This document shows positions 16,325 through 25,059 of a DNA stretch of 64,000 nt, piece by piece (position 1 is the stretch's first letter; every line of letters starts with the position of its first letter). The DNA is taken from assembly GCF_008692195.1 (NCBI RefSeq), contig NZ_RXOM01000032.1, positions 1-64,000 of the forward strand, read 5' to 3'. Below the pieces are notes generated by a model. It was not told the DNA's origin. It saw nothing but the letters and a program-made list of their open reading frames with translations, and did not search any database. The DNA comes from Salegentibacter sp. R32 (GTDB lineage: Bacteria; Bacteroidota; Bacteroidia; Flavobacteriales; Flavobacteriaceae). A program made the translations under genes and the position numbers.

Positions 16325-18631
16325 TTAGTTTAAGGTGAAGGAAGTTGAAAATTCAAAATCTGAACTTGGTGCAATTCCTACTTCAAATTCTCCGGGTTCT
16401 GCTACATATTCTAAGCTGCTGTTGTAGAATTTTAAATCTTCTGCTGAAATTGTAAATTCTACCGTTTTTGATTCTCCTTTCTTTAAACTGATCTTTTGGA
16501 AACCAATAAGTTGCTTTTGTGGCGGCGTAATACTTCTTACTTTATCGTGAATGTAAAGCTGAACTACTTCTTCACCATCATAATCTCCCGTATTGGTAAC
16601 CGTAGTACTTACGTTGATATTACCGCTCATCTTCATTTCTTCAGAAGAAAGTTTTGTTGCTCCATATTCAAATTCAGTATAACTTAAACCATAACCAAAA
16701 GGATAAAGCGGAGAGTTATCGACATCTAAATATTTCGATTTAAATTTTTCGAAACCTTCTTGAGTTCCTGGTCTTCCGGTGGTTTTCATTGAATAATATA
16801 CCGGTACTTGCCCTACGTTTCTTGGCCAAGAAGCCGTTAATTTTCCTGAAGGATTGTAATCTCCAAAAATCACATCACCAATTGCATTACCGGCTTCAAC
16901 ACCCGAATGCCAAACCTGAAGAATATCTATCGGAAGTTGTGCTTCTTCTGAAATATTTAAAGGACGACCACTCATTAATACCAATACCATGGGTTTACCT
17001 GTTTTAGCCAATTCACGGATCAGTTTTTTCTGACTTTCTGGAATTAATAAGTCGGTTTTACTGGAAGCTTCTCCACTCATTTCGGAAGCTTCACCTACTG
17101 CTGCTACAATCACATCTGCATCCTTAGCTACTTTTAAGGCTTCTTCTAAAAGTTCTTCAGGTGATTCTTTACTAATTTCAACCTTTGGTCCAAAAACATT
17201 TACATTTTTAGCCATTTGCTCATCGTTTACAATATTGGCTCCTTTTGCGTAAGTGATTTTCGCTTTTGGGGCTACATTTTTTAAACCTTCTAATACCGGA
17301 ATTGCGTTCTTGAAGTCGCCTGTTGGAGACCAAGTTCCCGGCATATTAGATTGGTTATTTCCTAACGGACCGATTAAGGCAATTTTAGCTTTCTTATCAA
17401 TAGGAAGCACGTTTTGATCTTTCTTCAACAACACAAAAGAACGCGCTGCTGCTTTTCTTGCTAAAGCTCTGTGTTCTTTAGTTAGAATATCTTTTTTTAC
17501 ACGCTTTTTATCTAAGTATTTGTAAGGATCTTCAAATAAACCTAGCTTGTATTTTGCTTCTAAAATTCTTCTGGCCGCAGTAGTAATTTCTTCTTCGGTT
17601 ACTCGTCCTTCCTCTAAAGATTTTTTCAAAGTAGTTACAAATCCTTCACCAACCATATCCATGTCTAAACCTGCTTTTAAGGCTAGGGCAGAAACGTCTT
17701 GTAAATCTCCCATGCCGTGGGCGATCATTTCATTTACAGAAGTATAATCTGAAACTACAAAACCATCAAATCCCCATTGCTCACGTAATAATTCGGTTAA
17801 CAACCATCTGTTTCCGGTTGCAGGAACACCATCTACATCGTTAAATGAACTCATTACACTCGCTACCCCGGCATCGACTGCTGCTTTGTATGGTGGTAAA
17901 TATTGGTTGAACATTTTTACACGACTCATATCTACCGAATTGTAATCTCTTCCTGCTTCTGGAGCTCCGTATAAAGCGAAATGTTTTACGGTTGCCAGCA
18001 TCGTATTGGTTTCGGTAAGGTCCATACCTTGGTAACCTTCTACCATCGCACGAGCGATTTGCGAACCTAAATACGCATCTTCTCCGGCGCCTTCAGCTAC
18101 ACGCCCCCAACGCGGATCGCGAGAAACATCGACCATTGGAGAAAAGTTCCAGTTAATACCATCGGCAGTTGCTTCTTTAGCGGCCACTTGCGCGGTTTGC
18201 TTCAACAATTCCATATCCCAACTTGAAGCTGAACCTAACGGAATTGGGAACGTGGTTTTATACCCGTGAATTACATCGGAACCGATTAATAACGGAATCC
18301 CTAAACGGGTATCGTTTACCGCATATTCTTGAGCGATCTTAATTTTCTCCGGTCCGGAAACTCCAAATAAACCGCCTACTTTTCCGTCTTTAATTTTTTG
18401 CTGAACGTTATCACTTACTACCGCTCCGGTTGCAACGCCGCCACCGGGAGTTAGTAAGTTTAACTGACCTATTTTTTCATCAATCGTCATTTTTTCTAAT
18501 AGCGAATTGACTTTTTGGTCCATCTCGGTTTTATTGATTTTTGGACCGGTATAGGTATTTTCTTTTTGCTGCGCGCTAAGTGTAAAACTTAGGAAACTTA
18601 ACGAAACCGCTGCGATTGTTTTCTTGATCAT
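16325..18631 (-). CDS. bglX: GH3 beta-glucosidase, periplasmic
   Basis: This 768-residue protein has a signal peptide (ending TLSAQQ). It has the GH3 barrel with GIPLLIGSDVIHG, FSPMVDVSRDPRWGR, the KH pair (K216, H217) and GFVVSDYTS containing the nucleophile D295. The C-terminal sandwich has the GEASEMSGEASS segment that usually bears the acid/base Glu, and a FnIII-like end. Length and layout match BglX-type enzymes. Known homologues beside GH144 genes cleave beta-1,2-glucooligosaccharides, which makes sophorose-type products a plausible substrate here. The start lies 10 bp after the sulfatase stop, within the operon. Confidence 0.92.
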   Translation of the reverse strand: MIKKTIAAVSLSFLSFTLSAQQKENTYTGPKINKTEMDQKVNSLLEKMTIDEKIGQLNLLTPGGGVATGAVVSDNVQQKIKDGKVGGLFGVSGPEKIKIAQEYAVNDTRLGIPLLIGSDVIHGYKTTFPIPLGSASSWDMELLKQTAQVAAKEATADGINWNFSPMVDVSRDPRWGRVAEGAGEDAYLGSQIARAMVEGYQGMDLTETNTMLATVKHFALYGAPEAGRDYNSVDMSRVKMFNQYLPPYKAAVDAGVASVMSSFNDVDGVPATGNRWLLTELLREQWGFDGFVVSDYTSVNEMIAHGMGDLQDVSALALKAGLDMDMVGEGFVTTLKKSLEEGRVTEEEITTAARRILEAKYKLGLFEDPYKYLDKKRVKKDILTKEHRALARKAAARSFVLLKKDQNVLPIDKKAKIALIGPLGNNQSNMPGTWSPTGDFKNAIPVLEGLKNVAPKAKITYAKGANIVNDEQMAKNVNVFGPKVEISKESPEELLEEALKVAKDADVIVAAVGEASEMSGEASSKTDLLIPESQKKLIRELAKTGKPMVLVLMSGRPLNISEEAQLPIDILQVWHSGVEAGNAIGDVIFGDYNPSGKLTASWPRNVGQVPVYYSMKTTGRPGTQEGFEKFKSKYLDVDNSPLYPFGYGLSYTEFEYGATKLSSEEMKMSGNINVSTTVTNTGDYDGEEVVQLYIHDKVRSITPPQKQLIGFQKISLKKGESKTVEFTISAEDLKFYNSSLEYVAEPGEFEVGIAPSSDFEFSTSFTLN

Positions 18632-18641
18632 AACTGTAGGT

Positions 18642-20288
18642 TTATTTTATAGGGGTTCCTCTTAATCTTTCAAAATTTTTATAGGCTTGATCTACTTTTT
18701 CTTTTGGAGTAGTTTCAAACTCTTTTTCGGTAACTTGATAATGTTGCTGAACTGAATCTAATTTTTGATGCATCATTTCAACTTCATCTTGATATTCTTC
18801 AGCATCAATCAAGTTGTTTTGTTCTTTCGGGTCTTTTTCTAAATCGTAAAATTCCCAAGTATCGATATCATCGTAAAAATGAATAAGCTTATAGCGATCG
18901 GTTTTAATTCCGTATTGGCGCTTTACCATATGAAATGCCGGGAAGTCATAGTAATGATAATAAATAGCATCTCTACCAATTTCAGCTTCTTCACCGTAAA
19001 GCACTTTTTTAAATGAAATTCCTTGCATGTCTTTCGGAATTTCTATTCCTGCTATATCTAAGAAGGTAGGAGCAAAATCTAAATTTTGTGTCATTTCAGA
19101 AACTTGAGAACCGGCTTCAATCTCTTTAGGGTATTGCATTAACAACGGCATTCTAAACGAAGTTTCGTACATATAACGTTTGTCGAACCAACCGTTTTCG
19201 CCTAAATAGAATCCTTGATCAGAAGTATAAACCACTAAGGTGTTTTCATCTAACCCTTGTGCTTCTAAATAATCTAAAATGCGCCCAACGCCTTCATCTA
19301 CCGAAGCGATCGTTGCCATATATTCTCTTAAGTAACGTTGACCTTTCCATTTGGCTAAATCTTTACCGTGTAAGTCTTTTTCCCAAAATGCATCGTTTTT
19401 AGGTCGGTACGCGGCATTCCATTTTTCTTTTTGCTCGGCGGTCATTCGCTCAAAATCATCTTTCCAAGGGTTGGCGGCCAATGAATCGGTACCTTTATGT
19501 TTACTTAGTTTTAGGTCGTGACCTTCATACATATCTTCATAAATGGTTTGCAATTGCTCTTCTGCCGCTTGCTGATTTTCAAAATCTGGGAAATACGTAT
19601 CCGGCAAAGGAAATTCAACTGAATCGTACAAAGTTGTATGACGTAAAGCAGGCATCCAGTTACGGTGTGGCGCTTTGTGATGAACCATTAAAAAGAAAGG
19701 TTGCTCTTCATTTCGCTGCTTCATCCAATCGATAGAATAATCGGTGATGAGATCTTGCGCATAACCGGTAACTCGTGTGGTATCTTCCGCAGTAATAAAA
19801 TCTGGATTATAGTATTTTCCCTGATCGTCTAAAATTTTCCAATAATCGAAACCCGTAGGTTCGTCTGACAAATGCCATTTACCAATAACCGCGGTTTGAT
19901 AACCATTTTGTTGAAGAATCTTTGGCAGAGTTTGCTGCGTGTTATCGAAACGTTCACCATTCATTCTAAAACCGTTTTGGTGACTGTGTTTCCCGGTAAG
20001 AATTACTGCACGACTTGGCCCACAAAGTGAATTGGTATTATAATTTTGGTTGAAAATAGCTCCGTTTTTAGCCAAACGATCGATGTTGGGAGTAGGAGCA
20101 AGTTTACCTATTTCGCTTCCGTAAGCACTAATCGCTTTCACCGCGTGATCATCGGCCATAATAAACACAATGTTCGGCTTTTGATTTACTTCTGTCTTTT
20201 CAGCTTTTATTTCTTCGGAAGCATTGTCTTTACAACCGATTAAAACTGTTAAGCAAAGAAATGCGAATATGTTGAAGCTAAATTTCAT
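18642..20288 (-). CDS. S1-family sulfatase, lipoprotein
   Basis: This 548-residue protein has a lipobox ending at C19. Hallmarks are IVFIMADDHAVKA (41-53) with metal-binding Asp residues, the formylglycine site C89 in CGPSR followed by AVILTGKHSH, AVIGKWHL, HHKAPHRNW and TSDQGFYLGE with a second metal pair. It is of the type annotated as choline-sulfatase/heparan-like S1 enzymes in PULs. It depends on the FGE at 3162. It lies between GH3 and GH144 genes with 6-10 bp gaps, so it belongs to the same transcript and presumably acts on the same glycan. It differs strongly from the 8051 sulfatase and is not a recent duplicate. Confidence 0.9.
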   Translation of the reverse strand: MKFSFNIFAFLCLTVLIGCKDNASEEIKAEKTEVNQKPNIVFIMADDHAVKAISAYGSEIGKLAPTPNIDRLAKNGAIFNQNYNTNSLCGPSRAVILTGKHSHQNGFRMNGERFDNTQQTLPKILQQNGYQTAVIGKWHLSDEPTGFDYWKILDDQGKYYNPDFITAEDTTRVTGYAQDLITDYSIDWMKQRNEEQPFFLMVHHKAPHRNWMPALRHTTLYDSVEFPLPDTYFPDFENQQAAEEQLQTIYEDMYEGHDLKLSKHKGTDSLAANPWKDDFERMTAEQKEKWNAAYRPKNDAFWEKDLHGKDLAKWKGQRYLREYMATIASVDEGVGRILDYLEAQGLDENTLVVYTSDQGFYLGENGWFDKRYMYETSFRMPLLMQYPKEIEAGSQVSEMTQNLDFAPTFLDIAGIEIPKDMQGISFKKVLYGEEAEIGRDAIYYHYYDFPAFHMVKRQYGIKTDRYKLIHFYDDIDTWEFYDLEKDPKEQNNLIDAEEYQDEVEMMHQKLDSVQQHYQVTEKEFETTPKEKVDQAYKNFERLRGTPIK

Positions 20289-20294
20289 TTCTTA

Positions 20295-21692
20295 TTATTT
20301 TGAATAGGTAAAACCAAGTTTATCTAACCCTTGCTGAACTTCCGGAGCTTGCATAAACAAGTCCCAAATTAATCCGGTTCTGTAATTCTCGATCATCACG
20401 ATCATCGGACCTTGATCGATCGCTAAATATCTTTTTGCAGCCCATTCACCATTATCTAAACTAAAAGCATCGTAAAAACCTGCAGGACCCCAAGTAAGTT
20501 CATTTAAATCTGTATAAAAATGACGAATGGCACGCATCGACTCTTCTGGTGTGTAAGGCAACGAACTTACTGCTGCGGTCGGCGAAACAACTCCACGATC
20601 ATCATCTGGAGAATGTGCCGCATAGCCAACACCACCATCTTTATTTTTGGTATAACTAGCCGTTAACCCCCAAGAATCTTTACTGTAAGTTTTTGAGTTT
20701 TTCGGGTTTTCTTGGCAGTATTCGTAATTGATCTTTGAGTGATTTACGTTTAAATCCCAATAATTGGCGTATTTGTCTTCTAAACCTTTTGGATTTAAAC
20801 CTAAATACGAGTAATGTGCCCAGAATAAAGGTCCGCCTTTATCGCCAACCGTATTATGTTTTAAAATTAATGGCATTCCGTAGGCTTCTTTATCGGTAGT
20901 GATGTTTCCGCCACGTGCCCAACCTTCGTGGTAAACTTCTGGTTGAATACTGTGATTTGGCGATGAAGCTGCCATGACGTAAGTAATTAAGCACTCATTA
21001 TAACCTTCAATTTTAAAATTCTTTTCGAATTCATAATCTGGTGACCAATGCCAGAAGATTCCGTTTTTGTTATTGGTATACCAATTCCATTCGATACCGT
21101 TCCAAAGTTTATTGAATTTTTCAGCTACGGCTTTTTCTTTCTCGTTTCCGTTTTTAAGGTATTCTCTTACCACGATAAAACCTTGCGCTAAGAAAGAAGT
21201 TTCAACAATATCGCCACCATTATCTTTACTGTCTGAACCGAAACTTTCGGTATTAGCAGTTTCTCCATCGATCCAATGTGGCCAAGCCCCGTGATAGCGA
21301 GGTGTATTTTCTAAGAAATTGGCAATTTTGTCTAGACGATTTACGGCTTCTTCACGATCGATAAAGTTTCTCTCCATGCCGACAACGATTCCCATTAATC
21401 CAAAACCAGAACCTCCTGTAGTAACCGTTTGAGGATCTTTATTTGGATAATTACCATCAGGATGAAAACGCTCTCTTCCTAAGCCTGAGTTAGGTTCAGC
21501 ATAATCCCAAAAATATTTTAAGGTTTGCTTTTGTACGATATCTAAAAGCTCGTCATCGCTTAATTGAACAGAATCTTTTTCAGTTTTATTAGTCTCTTTT
21601 GAAGTAGGTTCACTTGTCTTTGTATTCTCTTTACAAGCGAAAAGGAATACTAAGGTTAGTACAGTGAATATATTTAAGGTTAATTTTTTCAT
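20295..21692 (-). CDS. GH144-type glucanase (glucoamylase-like PF10091 family), lipoprotein
   Basis: I place the start at ATG 21692 (MKKLTLNIFTVLTLVFLFAC), which restores a lipoprotein signal; the longer frame adds 28 residues without signal character. The 465-residue protein has family segments LLDIVQKQTLKYFWDYA, VTTGGSGFGLMGIVVGMER, YHGAWPHWIDGET, DIVETSFLAQGFIVVREYL, WHWSPDYEF, GYNECLITYVMAASSP, GPLFWAHYSYLGLNP, AVSSLPYTPEESM and AIDQGPMIVMIENYRTGLIW. Characterised relatives in GH144 are endo-beta-1,2-glucanases. It is clearly paralogous to the 22423 gene, from which it is separated by an esterase. The substrate call is inherited from the family. Confidence 0.85.
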   Translation of the reverse strand: MKKLTLNIFTVLTLVFLFACKENTKTSEPTSKETNKTEKDSVQLSDDELLDIVQKQTLKYFWDYAEPNSGLGRERFHPDGNYPNKDPQTVTTGGSGFGLMGIVVGMERNFIDREEAVNRLDKIANFLENTPRYHGAWPHWIDGETANTESFGSDSKDNGGDIVETSFLAQGFIVVREYLKNGNEKEKAVAEKFNKLWNGIEWNWYTNNKNGIFWHWSPDYEFEKNFKIEGYNECLITYVMAASSPNHSIQPEVYHEGWARGGNITTDKEAYGMPLILKHNTVGDKGGPLFWAHYSYLGLNPKGLEDKYANYWDLNVNHSKINYEYCQENPKNSKTYSKDSWGLTASYTKNKDGGVGYAAHSPDDDRGVVSPTAAVSSLPYTPEESMRAIRHFYTDLNELTWGPAGFYDAFSLDNGEWAAKRYLAIDQGPMIVMIENYRTGLIWDLFMQAPEVQQGLDKLGFTYSK

Positions 21693-21699
21693 TGTAAGT

Positions 21700-22413
21700 T
21701 TATTGTTTTTGGCTGAGTAACCACTCGTAAAATTCGGGATTGTTGTAGGTCTCTGTCCAACTGTTATGATTGGCAAAAGGATAAACAGTGTATTTTACAT
21801 GTTGATTTCCGGCTTTGTGTAAGGCCATCACCATGTTGTTGCTGTTTTCTGGTAGAACAACATCGTCTAACGCTCCGTGGAAAATCCAAATAGGCATATT
21901 TTTTAGATGTTGTGCATTTCTGTAAATAGGTCTGTAAATAGCTCCGCAAACCGGTGCCATTGCAGCAAAAAGTTCTGGATATTCGCCTCCAACGGCCCAA
22001 GTACCATAACCGCCCATGCTTAAACCGGTAAGGTAAACTCTAGACTCATCGATATTATATTTTTTGATGATCGATTTTATTAAGCCTGCTACTTGATGAG
22101 GTTGCCAATAAGTTTCAGCAGGACATTGCGGAGCAAGAATAACCGCATCGATCTCATTCCCTTTTTGCATGTAATCAAAAGGGCCGTGAACTTTTACTTT
22201 ATCTAGATCTGTACCTCTCTCGCCGGCTCCGTGAAGAAAAACGATCAACGGATAGTCTTTTTTTGAAGTCTTATAATCTTCCGGAGTGTAAAGCAGATAA
22301 CCTAATTCGGTTTCGATTTCTACTTTCTCTTTAAATTTTTTCTTCTCTATTTGAGCAGAAGCAGAGTTAATTCCGAAGGCTATAAATAAGAGTAAAAGCG
22401 TTAATTTTTTCAT
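21700..22413 (-). CDS. Alpha/beta-hydrolase esterase, secreted
   Basis: This 237-residue protein has a signal peptide (ending NSASAQ). It shows the serine-esterase layout: oxyanion region VFLHGAGERGTD, nucleophile elbow GLSMGGYG, acid in GALDDVVLP and His in ANHNSWTETY. The length is short, as in PHB-depolymerase/CE1-like or phospholipase-carboxylesterase-like enzymes. Lying between two GH144 genes, it probably strips ester substituents (acetyl, succinyl or similar) that would block the glucanases. The substituent is inference. Gaps of 7-10 bp to both neighbours indicate one operon. Confidence 0.83.
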   Translation of the reverse strand: MKKLTLLLLFIAFGINSASAQIEKKKFKEKVEIETELGYLLYTPEDYKTSKKDYPLIVFLHGAGERGTDLDKVKVHGPFDYMQKGNEIDAVILAPQCPAETYWQPHQVAGLIKSIIKKYNIDESRVYLTGLSMGGYGTWAVGGEYPELFAAMAPVCGAIYRPIYRNAQHLKNMPIWIFHGALDDVVLPENSNNMVMALHKAGNQHVKYTVYPFANHNSWTETYNNPEFYEWLLSQKQ

Positions 22414-22422
22414 TTGAATTTT

Positions 22423-23793
22423 TTAATAGGTAAATCCTAGATTATCAAGTCCGTTCTGTATTTCTGGTGCTTGCATAAATAGATCCCAGATTAAACCGGT
22501 TCTATAGTTTTCAATCATCACGATCATTGGTCCTTGATCGATCGCTAAGTAGCGCTCTGCTGCCCAATCGTTTCCGATTAAACTTACTGCGTCATAAAAA
22601 CCAGCAGGACCCCAGCTAAGACTATGGTGGTTTTCATATAAATTATGCATAAACGCAAGTGATTCTTCCGGAGTATATGGGATGGAACTCACTGCTGCGG
22701 TTGGAGAAATGATACCACGATCGTTGGTTGGCGAATGTGCGGTGTAACCAATTGTACCATCTTCATTTCTGGTATAACTTGCAGTCAAGCCCCAAAAATC
22801 TTCGCCGTAACCTGCATAATTATAAGGGTTGTCGACACAATAATTATAGTTGATTAGTGAATGATTTTGGTTGAGTTGCCAGTAGTTTGCGTACTGATCT
22901 GATAAGTTTCTAGGATCTAAACCTAAATATGAATAGTGCGCCCAGAATAAAGGTCCGCCATATTGCTGATGACCGTTATGGCTTAAAACAAGCGGTAAAC
23001 CATAGGTTGAATTACTTGCTGTAATATTTCCATTTCTTGCCCAACCTTGATGATAGGCTTCTGCATCAATCGCGTGATCTGGAGAGGAAGCTGCCATAAC
23101 GTAAGTGATTAAACATTCGTTATAACCTTCTAGCGGCATATTCATTTGAAATTGGTAGTTTGGTGACCATTGCCAGTATAAAACATCTTCACCATTGGTA
23201 TACCATTCCCAGTCGATCCCTTTCCAAAGCTCGTCGTATTTTTGTGCAATTGCTTGTTCTTCTGGCGTTCCGTTTTTCAGGTATTCTCTTACCACAATCA
23301 TCCCTTGTGCTAAAAAAGAGGTTTCTACTAAATCTCCGCCATCATCCATTTGACTGAAAGGTTGTGTGTTTCCTGTTTCACCATTGATCCAATGTGACCA
23401 AGCGCCGTGAAAACGGTCTGTGTTTGCTAAAAAATCTGCAATGTTATCTAAACGCTCTAAAGCTTCTGCTCTAGAAACAATACCTCTTTCTACACCTACA
23501 ATCATTGCCATTAAACCAAAACCAGAACCACCGGTAGTAACGGTTGGATCTGTACCTTCATTTGGGTGATAACGTTCTCTGGCCATTTGAGAATTAGGTT
23601 CAGCAAAATCCCAGAAATATTTGAAAGTTGCTGTTTGTACGATATCTAATAACTCTTCGTCGCTAACAGGATCTACTTCAGGGCCTTCTTCACCAGTATA
23701 TGGATCTTCATAAGTATAGTTATCTTCTTCAGAACAGCTAATTAAAAAAATTAGACTGAATAAGAATAGTATTGAAATGCGTAGGTTTTTCAT
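22423..23793 (-). CDS. GH144-type glucanase (paralogue), lipoprotein
   Basis: The start is set at ATG 23793 (MKNLRISILFLFSLIFLISC), giving a lipoprotein signal. An earlier in-frame ATG would read through the hairpin at 23867-23905 and spoil the signal. The 456-residue protein repeats the family blocks: TATFKYFWDFAEPNSQMARE, VTTGGSGFGLMAMIVGVER, HGAWSHWINGETG, DLVETSFLAQGMIVVREYL, WQWSPNYQF, GYNECLITYVMAASSP, GPLFWAHYSYLGLDP and AIDQGPMIVMIENYRTGLIW. The linker after the lipid anchor is acidic (EEDNYTYEDPYTGEEGPEVD), which suits surface display. It is the first enzyme after the SusCD/SGBP genes. Confidence 0.85.
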   Translation of the reverse strand: MKNLRISILFLFSLIFLISCSEEDNYTYEDPYTGEEGPEVDPVSDEELLDIVQTATFKYFWDFAEPNSQMARERYHPNEGTDPTVTTGGSGFGLMAMIVGVERGIVSRAEALERLDNIADFLANTDRFHGAWSHWINGETGNTQPFSQMDDGGDLVETSFLAQGMIVVREYLKNGTPEEQAIAQKYDELWKGIDWEWYTNGEDVLYWQWSPNYQFQMNMPLEGYNECLITYVMAASSPDHAIDAEAYHQGWARNGNITASNSTYGLPLVLSHNGHQQYGGPLFWAHYSYLGLDPRNLSDQYANYWQLNQNHSLINYNYCVDNPYNYAGYGEDFWGLTASYTRNEDGTIGYTAHSPTNDRGIISPTAAVSSIPYTPEESLAFMHNLYENHHSLSWGPAGFYDAVSLIGNDWAAERYLAIDQGPMIVMIENYRTGLIWDLFMQAPEIQNGLDNLGFTY

Positions 23794-23866
23794 AGAAATT
23801 ACAGATAGTCTTGAAGAAAGAAAATCTACTTTCAACAAGTTAATATTGATGAATTTTTTAAAATGA

Positions 23867-23905
23867 GATCCCGGAACTAATTGATAGTTCGATTGTTCCG
23901 GGATC
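23867..23905 (-). terminator. Strong hairpin between SGBP and enzyme genes, partial terminator or processing site
   Basis: Perfect 11-bp stem gatcccggaac / gttccgggatc with a 17-nt loop, in the 150-bp gap between the 23944 gene and the GH144 start. On the minus strand it is followed only by a weak T-rich tail, so it may attenuate or protect mRNA ends rather than stop all transcription. Confidence 0.6.
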
Positions 23906-23943
23906 ATAGCTAACTCATTTAATAAATTATAAGAACAATTGAA

Positions 23944-25044
23944 TTATTCTCCTGTGTATTGCATTACATCATTGATTTCTTGGCTAGTTAAGACTTTGTT
24001 ATAAATTCTTAAGTCATCCATATAACTAGCATCTGAAAGGTGGTTCCATCCGGCAAATCTTGGAGCTCCAGACATAATCGACATAATATCGGTGCCATCC
24101 CAACTAATTGGGCTACTTAAAGTTCCTGTATTTACTTCGTTACCATCTATGTAAATCTTAGATTCTGTTTCTGAAATTGTAAATGCAATATGAACCCATT
24201 CTCCTGCAGCAGGATCGATTGTTCCTCCATCATTCCAAGATTCTCCGCTACCAATACCAATGTTTAATTTAATTACTTGAGAACTTCCTGAAGCTTCTCT
24301 AAATAATCTAAAACCACTAGTTCTTAGGTTTTGTGATTCTGGGTTTGCTGTATCTTCTGGCCCTATTACTAAAATTCCTGCACGATCTGGTGTAGCATTC
24401 ACTTTGTACCAAAAAGTAGCACTTATGGTTTGAGAGGTAAGACCATCTATAGGTGATGTTAGGTATGAATCTGCATTTCCTTCGTATGCGTTTGAACCTA
24501 TTTGAGCTTCTCCTGCATAGCCTGGTGTACCCACTACAGTGATCGGTTTTTCATCTACCAACTCGTTGTAATTACCATTAAAAGTCATATAAAAAACTTC
24601 ACCGTCAAATACCGGTTCGTAAGGTATTTGAGTTTCTTTTGTGAAAGTAACTGTTTCAGTAGTGGTCTTTTCTGAAGTGTCAGTTGCAGTTACGGAGAGT
24701 GTATGATTACCATCTGTTATATCATACGTGAACTCTCTTGGTACAATTCGATAATCGGTAAATTCATTATATGAGGCTATTTCCTCTCCATCTAGATTTA
24801 CTTGAATTGCTGCAATTTCAATATCATCGGAAGCTTCAAAAGCGATTTCGATAGGAACCACTTCTGTTTCGGTTTCCATGGAAGAACCATCAGCAGGAGA
24901 AGTTATTTCTATTACTGGAGCTGCTTCATCAGCTCCAGACTCTACTCTTGAGATATCGTCTATTTCTTCTTGTTGGCATGCAGTGGCAAGCACTAAAATA
25001 AAGGAAAGCCAACTGATTTTTTTTATAATATTTTGCTTTGACAT
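23944..25044 (-). CDS. Surface glycan-binding lipoprotein with Ig-like and LamG/ConA-like domains
   Basis: This 366-residue protein has a lipobox ending at C23 (VLATAC). After an acidic linker it has an Ig-like domain (about 43-135, PVIEITSPADGSS ... HTLSVTATDTS) and a LamG/concanavalin-like fold (about 150-362: FYMTFNGNYNELV, ATFWYKVNATPDRAGI, WVHIAFTISETESKIYIDG, YMDDLRIYNKVLTSQEI). It follows SusD by 15 bp, the usual place of a surface glycan-binding protein (SusE/F role). It probably helps capture the polysaccharide. No catalytic residues are evident, though some ConA-like folds are enzymes. Confidence 0.75.
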   Translation of the reverse strand: MSKQNIIKKISWLSFILVLATACQQEEIDDISRVESGADEAAPVIEITSPADGSSMETETEVVPIEIAFEASDDIEIAAIQVNLDGEEIASYNEFTDYRIVPREFTYDITDGNHTLSVTATDTSEKTTTETVTFTKETQIPYEPVFDGEVFYMTFNGNYNELVDEKPITVVGTPGYAGEAQIGSNAYEGNADSYLTSPIDGLTSQTISATFWYKVNATPDRAGILVIGPEDTANPESQNLRTSGFRLFREASGSSQVIKLNIGIGSGESWNDGGTIDPAAGEWVHIAFTISETESKIYIDGNEVNTGTLSSPISWDGTDIMSIMSGAPRFAGWNHLSDASYMDDLRIYNKVLTSQEINDVMQYTGE

Positions 25045-25059
25045 AATCTTGTTTTTTTA

